Origin: a virus
DNA: 35,953 nt
Reading direction: 5' to 3' (one strand)
Virus record (IMG/VR): IMGVR_UViG_3300046328_000264
Span: 1-35,953 of that record
Each line of letters opens with the position of its first letter. Positions within the stretch are counted from its first letter, which is position 1. Positions 29,671 through 35,953 of this stretch are shown here, piece by piece. Both the position numbers and the translations under genes were made by a program. The notes under the pieces are model-generated. The model had not been told where the DNA came from, did no database searches, and worked only from the letters and a program-made list of their open reading frames with translations.

Positions 29671-29730
29671 TCACTTACCTTATTGGCTAACGTCGAGAGA
29701 CGCGCCTAGTTCCTCTTAGTGACATAGAGG
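29671..29730 (+). promoter_or_regulatory. Hairpin leader before scaffold gene (conserved hairpin, copy 2)
   Basis: GTCACT (29670-29675) pairs with AGTGAC (29718-29723) around GGC-TAA-CGTC-GAGA-GACG-C-GCC. The inner CGTC-GAGA-GACG matches copies 1 and 3 with a compensatory T-A to C-G change. The gene start at 29755 has its own AAGGA signal. Confidence 0.55.
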
Positions 29731-29754
29731 GGGATTCAGACCAAGGAAAAGCAA

Positions 29755-30723
29755 ATGGACGGACAAGCGCAAGCACCCGAATCAGACGGCTTAGCAGAAC
29801 TCGCCAACTTTTTATCTGACGAACCCATTGAGGAATCAGAGGAAGAAGGCACGACCGACGAATCAACCCAAGAGGATACTGATTCAGATGGGCAAACTCA
29901 ATCGGATGATGCTAATGCTGATAATGGCGAAGAGGGTGACCCCGACGCTGTAGTCGCAGAAGAAGAGCCGGCAACTGAGCGAAAAATTCCAGTGACCATT
30001 AAGGCTGACGATGGCACAGAGGAAAAGCTAGAAGTCACCGAAGCTGAACTTGTCAAAGGCTATCATCGCCAAGCTGACTACACGCGCAAAACGCAAGCGT
30101 TAGCAGAGCGTGAAAACCAAGCCGTTCAAGTATTCCAACAAAAGCATAGCGAACTACGCGACAACTACTTACAACGCACTGAATTTGCTACTCAGGCGAT
30201 TGCACAGTTAGCTGGATTCCGTAGCGACGCTGAAATGGCACAGTTAGCAGCGCAAGACCCTGCAACATGGGTAGCTGAAAACCAACGCCAAACACAAATC
30301 CGCCAAATTCTCGGAACGCTAGAGCAGCAATCTCAGGCTGAGAGACAAAACGCGGCGCAGCAAGCAGCACAGTATCAAGACACCCAACTCAAAGCAGTTA
30401 AAGAACGGTCGTGGGCTGAGTTGCAAAAAGACGGCATGGATAAACCCAAGCTGCAAAAAACATACGAAAGCGTTATGAAGAACTACGGTTATGAGCCGAA
30501 GGACTTTGCCACTGTGACTGACTATCGGTTAGTTCGCATGATGGCTGACGCAGTTGCATATCGTGAGCTTAAATCTAAAGCCCCAGCGGTAACGCAAAAA
30601 GCTAAAGAAGCTCCAAAGATGCAAAACAAACAATTTGTGCCGGCAAAACTCGACGCAGCGCGTGAGGCTAGATTTAAATCTGGTCGCGCAAAGCTAAACG
30701 ACTTAGCGGCTTATTTTAATTAA
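29755..30723 (+). CDS. Scaffolding protein
   Basis: 322 aa. The N-terminal 80 residues are strongly acidic (Asp/Glu/Ser/Gln), followed by VTIKADDGTEEKLEVTEAEL and VKGYHRQADYTRKTQ, the motif found in scaffold proteins next to SU10-type capsids; then a long Gln-rich coiled coil and a basic C-terminus (FKSGRAKLNDLAAYFN) that would bind capsid protein. It guides prohead assembly and is released or degraded. It precedes the capsid gene by 11 nt. Confidence 0.88.
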   Translation: MDGQAQAPESDGLAELANFLSDEPIEESEEEGTTDESTQEDTDSDGQTQSDDANADNGEEGDPDAVVAEEEPATERKIPVTIKADDGTEEKLEVTEAELVKGYHRQADYTRKTQALAERENQAVQVFQQKHSELRDNYLQRTEFATQAIAQLAGFRSDAEMAQLAAQDPATWVAENQRQTQIRQILGTLEQQSQAERQNAAQQAAQYQDTQLKAVKERSWAELQKDGMDKPKLQKTYESVMKNYGYEPKDFATVTDYRLVRMMADAVAYRELKSKAPAVTQKAKEAPKMQNKQFVPAKLDAAREARFKSGRAKLNDLAAYFN

Positions 30724-30734
30724 GGACATATATC

Positions 30735-31700
30735 ATGGCAGTTCCAGCAAATCTATATCAAAAAGGCTCACTCAAGGGTAACAAAGAAGACTTGATTGAC
30801 AAAATCTTCAACACATCGCCAACGGAAACCCCGTTGACAAGCGCGTTTGGTCGCACCACTGCAACTTCTACATTCCATGAATGGCAGCGTGATGCATTGG
30901 GCGCAGCTAATGCCGACAATGCAATGATTGACGGCGATGACGCAACTATGACCGCACAGGTGGCAACAGACCGAGTGGGCAACTACTTGCAAACGTTCTC
31001 CAAAGTGTATGGCGTATCACGTCGCGCTAACATCATCAAGAAAGCCGGTCGTGGCTCTGAGATGAAATACTTGCGTGCGAAAAACATGCTTGAATTGAAG
31101 CGTGACGTGGAAAAAATGGTTGTGTCTAGTAACCCTGCGGTAGCAGATACTACTTCTGTTGCTGGTAAGTCTGGCGGTTTGGGTGTGCAACTGTACTCAA
31201 ATGCATTGCATGGCGGTGCAGGCGCTACAGCATCATGGACTACAGGCGCTCCGACAACTGCGGTAACTGCTGGTACTAACCGTGCTTTCACTGAGGCATT
31301 GTTTAAGACAGCTTGCCAAAACGTTTACACCAACTCAGGCGCGTTTGTTGAAATGGCTGTGATGTCACCATCACACAAAGCAACATTCTCTGGCTTCACT
31401 GGTATTGCACAAAGTCGCTTCGAAGTTAAGGGTAAGCAACAATCGACGGTAGTCGGGGCTGCAGACGTATATATTTCCGATTTCGGAGCCATTTCGATCA
31501 TGCCACACTACTTAATGGCTGGTGCAAATGAGGTGTATCTCTTGAACACTGACTACATCGAGCTTGCTACATTGGACGGCTTCAAAACCGAACAATTGGC
31601 GAAGACTGGTGACTCAGAAAAAGAGTTTACAACCTTTGACGTTTGTTTGGCGGTTCGTTCATCGACTGCTCAGGCAAAAATCGATGACTTGACACCTTAA
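30735..31700 (+). CDS. Major capsid protein (SU10-like, DUF5309)
   Basis: 321 aa. Features of the SU10/DUF5309 capsid family are visible: YQKGSLKGNKEDLIDKIFN, SPTETPLTSAFGRTTATST, FHEWQRDALGAANADNAMID, and KMVVSSNPA, with C-terminal LAKTGDSEKEFTTFDVCL. It adopts an HK97-type fold and builds the icosahedral shell. AAGGAC lies before the ATG, and the codon use (few rare codons by eye) fits high expression. Confidence 0.93.
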   Translation: MAVPANLYQKGSLKGNKEDLIDKIFNTSPTETPLTSAFGRTTATSTFHEWQRDALGAANADNAMIDGDDATMTAQVATDRVGNYLQTFSKVYGVSRRANIIKKAGRGSEMKYLRAKNMLELKRDVEKMVVSSNPAVADTTSVAGKSGGLGVQLYSNALHGGAGATASWTTGAPTTAVTAGTNRAFTEALFKTACQNVYTNSGAFVEMAVMSPSHKATFSGFTGIAQSRFEVKGKQQSTVVGAADVYISDFGAISIMPHYLMAGANEVYLLNTDYIELATLDGFKTEQLAKTGDSEKEFTTFDVCLAVRSSTAQAKIDDLTP

Positions 31701-31727
31701 TGACTAAATAGCTCTATTCGAGCCGAT

Positions 31728-31742
31728 GGGGTGAAATGCCCC
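31728..31742 (+). promoter_or_regulatory. Hairpin after the capsid gene
   Basis: GGGGT-GAAAT-GCCCC followed by TCCTAATTTT; a second small hairpin GCTC-TATTC-GAGC lies just upstream. It may be a partial terminator that sets the capsid-to-downstream ratio. Confidence 0.45.
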
Positions 31743-31752
31743 TCCTAATTTT

Positions 31753-32091
31753 ATGAATCCTATTGAAAACTTCACAGTAGACGAAGGCTTAGATGCTAAT
31801 GGTGTACGCAAGCAAGTTCACTTTGGTGGCGATGATGTTGTCACTCAGTTAACTTTTGACGCAGAGCCAATTCTTAAAGAAGCTGCGGCGGCTCGTCAGG
31901 CTAATGAAGGTCAACGATGGGGCGAGGGTAAAGTGGTTGGTAAATTGCCGTTGGCAGTAATGAATCAATTGTTAGCCATTAAAGACCGCACCGAGCGCGA
32001 TGTGGCAACAATGAATTGGTTGCGTAACAACCCTGCTTTTATCACTTACAAGCCACATTTTGAAGCGCATCGTGGAAGCGTGTTGTCATGA
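31753..32091 (+). CDS. Hypothetical head protein
   Basis: 112 aa (VDEGLDANGVRKQVHFGGDD, then NEGQRWGEGKVVGKLPLAVM, LRNNPAFITYK). It matches a small conserved protein often encoded between capsid and adaptor in SU10-like phages. No Shine-Dalgarno is visible, only TAATTTT, so translation may depend on the upstream gene. Function unknown. Confidence 0.7.
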   Translation: MNPIENFTVDEGLDANGVRKQVHFGGDDVVTQLTFDAEPILKEAAAARQANEGQRWGEGKVVGKLPLAVMNQLLAIKDRTERDVATMNWLRNNPAFITYKPHFEAHRGSVLS

Positions 32092-32684
32092 CATTCACCG
32101 AACTAAAAACCCGCGCTGAGTCCTACATGCATAGGACAGATTTAGCAACATTGTGGACTACGTTTATCCCATTGGCTGAGTCTATGCTTTTCCGTGAACT
32201 AGACCTAAAAGAGACTGAATCTTCTGTGGTCTTAACGGCTTCTGGTGGTTATCTCACATTACCCGCTGATTTTGGCAAAGTCTCACGATTGACTTACACT
32301 AAAAACGGTCGCGAGATTAACTTAGATTACATTGATAGACCTGACTCTTATGTGAGTTCTACGCCTATTGGGTATTCTCAAGAAAACAACAAACTACGCA
32401 TCTTTCCGTCATTGTCTGACAGTGACTACACGCTGTATTACCTTGTTAATATCGCGCCGTTGTCTGACTCAGTGCCGACAAACTGGTTATCTTTAAACGC
32501 TGCTGACTTGTACCTTTATGCAACATGCCTAGAGGCAGCTAAATGGGCGCGAGACGGTGACCAGATAGCTATCCTTTCGCCTATGGTTCAATCGTTGATA
32601 GATTCTGTTCGTAGCTTTTCAAAGCGCCGCATTTTACCCATGAATGCTGGGCTTCAAATCAAAATTAACCCACCACTTGTATGA
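32088..32684 (+). CDS. Head-tail adaptor protein
   Basis: 198 aa. The N-terminus TFTELKTRAESYMHRTDLAT, WTTFIPLAESMLFRELDLKE and the beta segment LPADFGKVSRLTYTKNGREI are those of SU10-like adaptor (gp6-type) proteins that form a ring beneath the portal. It overlaps its neighbours by 4 nt. Confidence 0.85.
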   Translation: MTFTELKTRAESYMHRTDLATLWTTFIPLAESMLFRELDLKETESSVVLTASGGYLTLPADFGKVSRLTYTKNGREINLDYIDRPDSYVSSTPIGYSQENNKLRIFPSLSDSDYTLYYLVNIAPLSDSVPTNWLSLNAADLYLYATCLEAAKWARDGDQIAILSPMVQSLIDSVRSFSKRRILPMNAGLQIKINPPLV

Positions 32685-34225
32685 GTTTTGTCAAAGTTCC
32701 TGCTGCTGGTCAATACGGGGTTAATCGTGATTTATCCACGCATGAACTACCTATCAATGTTTGGACAAATGCATCAAACATTCGTTTTATTGATGGCATG
32801 GCGGCTCAGGTATTGGGGTATAAAGACCTCTATCCTAGCCCCTCAGTCATTCCTTATCACGTCTTACCCGTAGATGTTCAAGGTGTTAGAACATGGATGT
32901 ACGCAGGCGCAAATAAGATTTACACAGTAACCAATGGCGCGGTTCACACAAATATCACACGTCAAACCACTGGTGTAGATGTTAATTACAGCGCTATTCC
33001 TAATGGCTGGACTTCTTCTGTATTGGGTGGCATTCCTATCCTAAATAACGGGGTAGATGCGCCTCAAATGTGGTTATTGACTGGTAAAGCTCAGGCATTG
33101 ACAAACTGGCCGGCAAACAATACCGCAAAGTCACTGAGAACATATAAAAACAGCCTGATTGCGCTGAATATCACCAAGTCAAGTACAAACTATCCATATA
33201 TGGTGAAATGGTCACACCCAGCCGAAGCGGGAACTGTTCCCGTGACTTGGGATATTGCAGACGCGACAAAAGACGCTGGCGAATTTGATTTATCCGAGGG
33301 GTACGACACAGTTGTTGATGGACTCCCCTTGCGCGATTCATTCATTATTTACAAACAATCGTCAATCTGGCGCATGGATTACACGGGTGGCGTGTTTGTC
33401 TATCGCTTTCAAAAAATTATCTCTACTCAGGGCGCTTTGGCTAGGAATTGCGTAGCTGAGGTCAATGGTCAACATTTTGTTTTCTCTAACTCGGATTGCA
33501 TTATTCATGATGGTCAAACTGCTGTATCAGTTTTAGATAAACAAACCCGTAGAGACTTGTTTACTCAAATTAACAACGACTATGCTGATAGGTGTTTTGT
33601 CTTTGTTAATCGCATGTTTAATGAGGTTCTAGCTTGCTATCCGTCTTTAGGTATGTCTATTCCTAACAAAGCAATGGTTTGGAATTATGTCGATAAAACA
33701 GTTAGTTTCCGAGATTTACCTGACGTACATCACGCAGATAATGGCGCTGTAGATGATTCATCTAACTCTACTTGGGATAGCGACACAACCACTTGGGATT
33801 CTGATAACACACCTTGGGACGGCTCAAGCGCTCAGTTAAATAGAACATTGTCCGTCATAGCAAGTAACAATCAAAAGCTCTTTTTGCTAGATAATGGATA
33901 CACCAACAACGGGACGGCGATTAATGCCTTTATCGAGCGCAAAGGGTTGTCTGTTGGCGAGCCTGAATCAGTCAAGTTAATCCGTGGCGTACGACCTAGA
34001 ATCTTTGGCGATAATGGCTATGTTAATGTTCAAGTTGGATATGGTGCGACACCTTATGACGAACCTATTTACAATCCCGCTGTTCAATTCAATGTGAACT
34101 CTACAGTTTCAATCGATTCAATGGTCACAGGTAGATACATGGCGATTAAGTTCTCAAGCGGCACTGCGACTAATTGGCGCTTAGATTCATACGATGTTGA
34201 CGTACAGAAAGCAGGCAACTGGTGA
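32681..34225 (+). CDS. Tail nozzle-like / stabilisation protein
   Basis: 514 aa, beta-rich. GQYGVNRDLSTHELPINVWT, NASNIRFIDGMAAQVLGYKD, DGLPLRDSFIIYKQSSIWRM and a Trp-Asp repeat (TWDSDTTTWDSDNTPWDGSS, about residues 367-386) follow the plan of podovirus nozzle or DNA-stabilisation proteins that close the short tail. It overlaps the adaptor by 4 nt and the next gene by GTGA. The exact role is inferred from order and pattern. Confidence 0.82.
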   Translation: MSFVKVPAAGQYGVNRDLSTHELPINVWTNASNIRFIDGMAAQVLGYKDLYPSPSVIPYHVLPVDVQGVRTWMYAGANKIYTVTNGAVHTNITRQTTGVDVNYSAIPNGWTSSVLGGIPILNNGVDAPQMWLLTGKAQALTNWPANNTAKSLRTYKNSLIALNITKSSTNYPYMVKWSHPAEAGTVPVTWDIADATKDAGEFDLSEGYDTVVDGLPLRDSFIIYKQSSIWRMDYTGGVFVYRFQKIISTQGALARNCVAEVNGQHFVFSNSDCIIHDGQTAVSVLDKQTRRDLFTQINNDYADRCFVFVNRMFNEVLACYPSLGMSIPNKAMVWNYVDKTVSFRDLPDVHHADNGAVDDSSNSTWDSDTTTWDSDNTPWDGSSAQLNRTLSVIASNNQKLFLLDNGYTNNGTAINAFIERKGLSVGEPESVKLIRGVRPRIFGDNGYVNVQVGYGATPYDEPIYNPAVQFNVNSTVSIDSMVTGRYMAIKFSSGTATNWRLDSYDVDVQKAGNW

Positions 34226-34479
34226 GAAGCACAGAAGGCGCAATCCCTAAATACTCTGTAGGTTTAGTTCCTACAGATTCTGCATCTATGGCGGTTTTCT
34301 TAACTACTGAGTTAAAGAATATTGAAACCGCACTAAATAACAAAGACTTTTTAGAGCTAATTACAGTAGCACCAGATAAACCTAGAGACGGCATGATTCG
34401 CTTTGCAGATACTGGCGTTTTAGGTGCTTCAAAAGGGTTTTACGGCTACAAATCAGGAGCTTGGACATTACTTGGTTAA
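34222..34479 (+). CDS. Small tail-associated protein
   Basis: 85 aa from a GTG at 34222 overlapping the preceding stop (GTGA). The C-terminus RDGMIRFADTGVLGASKGFY, then GYKSGAWTLLG, is a short beta motif common at the ends of virion proteins near fibres. The protein is followed by the HNH-AP2 insertion, so it may formerly have been contiguous with the next structural genes. Confidence 0.65.
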   Translation: MRSTEGAIPKYSVGLVPTDSASMAVFLTTELKNIETALNNKDFLELITVAPDKPRDGMIRFADTGVLGASKGFYGYKSGAWTLLG

Positions 34480-34490
34480 TAGGTTAAAAT
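34462..34490 (+). promoter_or_regulatory. Promoter for the second HNH-AP2 gene
   Basis: TGGACA (34462-34467), 17-nt spacer, TAAAAT (34485-34490): five of six -35 bases match the consensus. Confidence 0.6.
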
Positions 34491-34589
34491 AAGTGCATAG
34501 CTAGATTGGGATTAATTACCCTAATCGAAAAGGCGATTCGTTACCGCTCTGCTATTACTTTAGTAACGCTACCGATAACGAGGTACACA
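34491..34589 (+). promoter_or_regulatory. Structured leader of the second HNH-AP2 gene
   Basis: Shares with the copy-1 leader CATAGCTA, a hairpin (GATTGGG/CCTAATC), CGAAAA and CTGCTAT.ACTTTA. ATAGC (34497-34501) pairs with GCTAT (34551-34555). CGTTAC (34539-34544) can pair with GTAACG (34563-34568) or, as CGTTA, with TAACG (34576-34580), which abuts the GAGG ribosome binding site. Confidence 0.6.
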
Positions 34590-35078
34590 ATGCTTACACA
34601 CGCATATCTGCGCAAAATTCTCCATTACAGTGTAATTACTGGCGATTTTTATTACTTAAAATCAACAGCCAGGCGCATTAAAATTGGTGATATAGCTGGA
34701 AGCCTAGAGAATACAGGTTATAAGCGAGTAAAAATAAACAGTGAAAAACACCAATCTCACCGCCTCGCATGGTTTTGGGTTACGGGCGAATGGCCTGAAA
34801 AAGAGGTAGACCATAAAAATGGAATTACTGACGCTAACCAATGGTTAAATCTGCGCGAAGCTACACACTCGCAGAATATGTGCAATAGAAGTATAAATTT
34901 AAATAGCACCAGTGGTTATAAGGGTGTTAGCTGGGATAATGCATCTCAAAAGTGGCATGCTCGTATTGGCTTAAATAAAAAACGGAAAAGTCTAGGGTAT
35001 TTTGATAATATCGACGATGCTTATGCAGAACGCCAAAAAGCAGAAAAAGCATTGCATGGAGGATACACTCGGTTATAA
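34590..35078 (+). CDS. HNH-AP2 homing-type endonuclease (copy 2)
   Basis: 162 aa from the ATG at 34590 (GAGG 8 nt upstream); a longer frame from 34506 overlies the leader and is rejected. HRLAWFWVTGEWP, EVDHKNGITDANQWLNLREA (HNH) and SGYKGVSWDNASQKWHARIG, then GYFDNIDDAYAERQKAEKAL (AP2) mirror copy 1 at 17658. It interrupts the structural gene series, so it is likely a mobile insertion. Its stop codon lies in the -10 of the promoter for the next gene. Confidence 0.92.
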   Translation: MLTHAYLRKILHYSVITGDFYYLKSTARRIKIGDIAGSLENTGYKRVKINSEKHQSHRLAWFWVTGEWPEKEVDHKNGITDANQWLNLREATHSQNMCNRSINLNSTSGYKGVSWDNASQKWHARIGLNKKRKSLGYFDNIDDAYAERQKAEKALHGGYTRL

Positions 35079-35079
35079 T
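35052..35079 (+). promoter_or_regulatory. Promoter before the cupin gene
   Basis: TTGCAT (35052-35057), 16-nt spacer, TATAAT (35074-35079), overlapping the end of the endonuclease gene. Confidence 0.5.
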
Positions 35080-35091
35080 GAACATTATTTC

Positions 35092-35106
35092 AACGTTGTG
35101 AAACGC
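35092..35106 (+). promoter_or_regulatory. Conserved CGTY-GNGA-RACG hairpin, copy 3
   Basis: CGTT-GTGA-AACG (35094-35105) immediately before the cupin ATG at 35108; as at the portal, no separate Shine-Dalgarno is seen. A palindrome ATAATGAACATTAT precedes it. Confidence 0.5.
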
Positions 35107-35107
35107 C

Positions 35108-35410
35108 ATGATTACAGACCCAGCGACATTAGATGAGACGTTTTCTGTGGAGCACTACTTCTCAGATACGGTCTACGCAAAACGCCATTCACTCGCAAAG
35201 GGTGACCGAGTTGGCAAGCACAAACATCCTTATTCACACGTATCAATCGTCGGTTACGGCTCGGTTAGAGTCACTACGCCTGAAAGCTCTAAAGTTTACG
35301 ATTCTGGCGAGGCTGTAATCATTGAGGCAAATATCGAGCACGAAATGCTGGCACTTGAAGACTCGGCGTGGTTTTGTGTTCACTCAATTAAAGGAGAATT
35401 AAAATGTTAA
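35108..35410 (+). CDS. Cupin-fold protein
   Basis: 100 aa. VGKHKHPYSHVSIVGYGSVR has the cupin motif 1 form with His residues for metal binding, and VIIEANIEHEMLALEDSAWF includes the second His (EHEM). A single small beta barrel of this kind occurs among SU10-like phage structural genes, but its role is unknown; a virion or carbohydrate-binding role is possible. It overlaps the next gene by 7 nt. Confidence 0.75.
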   Translation: MITDPATLDETFSVEHYFSDTVYAKRHSLAKGDRVGKHKHPYSHVSIVGYGSVRVTTPESSKVYDSGEAVIIEANIEHEMLALEDSAWFCVHSIKGELKC

Positions 35411-35953
35411 GTTGGGCAATTCCAATTGGCGGGGCGCTTCTAGGCGGTCTTATGGGGTCTGAAGAAAAGACCGTAGGTAAAGTCAACCCCACATCACAAA
35501 CAACCACAAGTTCGGGTGGTTCACATCGCCAAGATAGCTTAGACCCGCGCATGGATGCATTGTTGTATGGTTCTGGCGGCATTGTTCCGACTGCAACAGA
35601 CTGGTATAACAAAAACCGTTCTGGCCTAAATGAACAAATGATTACTGGTATGAATAACCAGTGGAATCAACTAGGCGCGTCTGCTCAGGGCTTCAATCAA
35701 ATGCAAAATTTAGGCATGGGATTGATGGGTGGTGGTGCGGCTGGCAATCCGTTCACTGGTGGTGGGGGCATTGCCAAGCAAGAGATGAAATACATACCCG
35801 CAACACTTGGCAGTGGTACGGAAAATCCGTTTGTCATGCCTGCTGCTACTCCAGTTCCTGCTGCTTATGGCGGTGGTGGCGGCGGAGGCGGTGGCGGCGG
35901 TGGTGATTTCAACTCTAGCGACCCTTGGAGTGGTGTAACAGCTCCTGCTGCTG
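35404..35953 (+). CDS. Putative internal virion protein, 3' partial
   Basis: 183 codons visible to the window edge, with AAGGAG before the ATG. The N-terminus (MLSWAIPIGGALLGGLMGSE) is hydrophobic and Gly-rich; a Gly12 run lies at about residues 160-171, followed by DFNSSDPWSGVTAPAA. No domain is recognised. The Gly/Ala-rich style resembles the partial gene at the other window end, though a direct join is out of frame. A minor virion or ejection protein is likely. Confidence 0.65.
   Translation, partial: MLSWAIPIGGALLGGLMGSEEKTVGKVNPTSQTTTSSGGSHRQDSLDPRMDALLYGSGGIVPTATDWYNKNRSGLNEQMITGMNNQWNQLGASAQGFNQMQNLGMGLMGGGAAGNPFTGGGGIAKQEMKYIPATLGSGTENPFVMPAATPVPAAYGGGGGGGGGGGGDFNSSDPWSGVTAPAA

Noticed and set aside
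34506-34589. N-terminal extension of the second HNH-AP2 gene
   Set aside because: The extension overlies the structured leader; the ATG at 34590 has a ribosome binding site and aligns with the start of copy 1.
35661-35906. 81-aa frame rich in Trp, Cys and Arg
   Set aside because: This is the typical shadow of the Gly-repeat coding DNA in the neighbouring frame.

Overview
The window is most of the genome of a tailed double-stranded DNA phage of a Gram-negative, probably proteobacterial, host. The evidence is a complete head and packaging set (terminase, a P22-type portal, scaffold, SU10-like major capsid protein, adaptor, nozzle-like protein), a lysis cassette with an inner/outer spanin pair and a GH19 endolysin, and lambdoid early genes (RecT, SSB, a Cro-like regulator, DUF1376 replication protein, NinB, NinG). 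The short-tail (podovirus) inference rests on the nozzle/adaptor proteins and on the lack of tape measure, tail tube and sheath genes. No integrase, CI repressor, tRNA, insertion sequence or CRISPR array was seen. Both window ends cut through Gly/Ala-rich virion protein genes, so a piece of the virion-protein region is missing or the contig ends there.

Layout. 1-4026 (+): putative internal virion (ejection) proteins, tail fibre and a fibre-assembly-like protein. 4023-7151 (+): lysis cassette with a permuted NlpC/P60-like protein, several small membrane proteins including holin candidates, GH19 endolysin, a lipoprotein and nested spanins, closed by two terminators. 7433-14608 (-): leftward early operon of small, tightly overlapping genes with DUF551 proteins, a truncated PAPS-reductase-like protein, ssb and recT. 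14609-15002: divergent control region with a large structured leader RNA, two facing promoters and operator-like repeats. 15003-21111 (+): rightward early operon with the Cro-like gene, a promoter/terminator leader, a replication gene carrying an iteron-like origin candidate, an HNH-AP2 endonuclease, ninB, ninG and a winged-helix regulator. 21214-22002 (+): a lipoprotein esterase of the SASA/SGNH type, likely an accessory gene. 22008-35953 (+): late operon starting from a promoter that runs directly into a terminator, then terS, terL, portal, head proteins, scaffold, capsid, adaptor, nozzle, a second HNH-AP2 endonuclease, a cupin and a virion protein.

The most interesting material is RNA-level. 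(i) Both HNH-AP2 genes have related leaders in which one strand can pair either with a near partner or with a second copy next to the ribosome binding site; sequences differ but pairing is kept. (ii) The leftward operon begins with a ~150-nt RNA closed by a perfect 17-bp helix. (iii) Upstream of the replication gene a strong promoter is followed by a perfect 18-bp helix with two hairpins and a U8 tract, either a small RNA or an attenuator. (iv) A covarying hairpin (CGTY-GNGA-RACG) lies upstream of three late genes. (v) TAGGGTTT half-sites form palindromes at the control region and at two downstream junctions. These look like an RNA-heavy, antitermination-style control network, but all structures were read by eye and not folded or searched.
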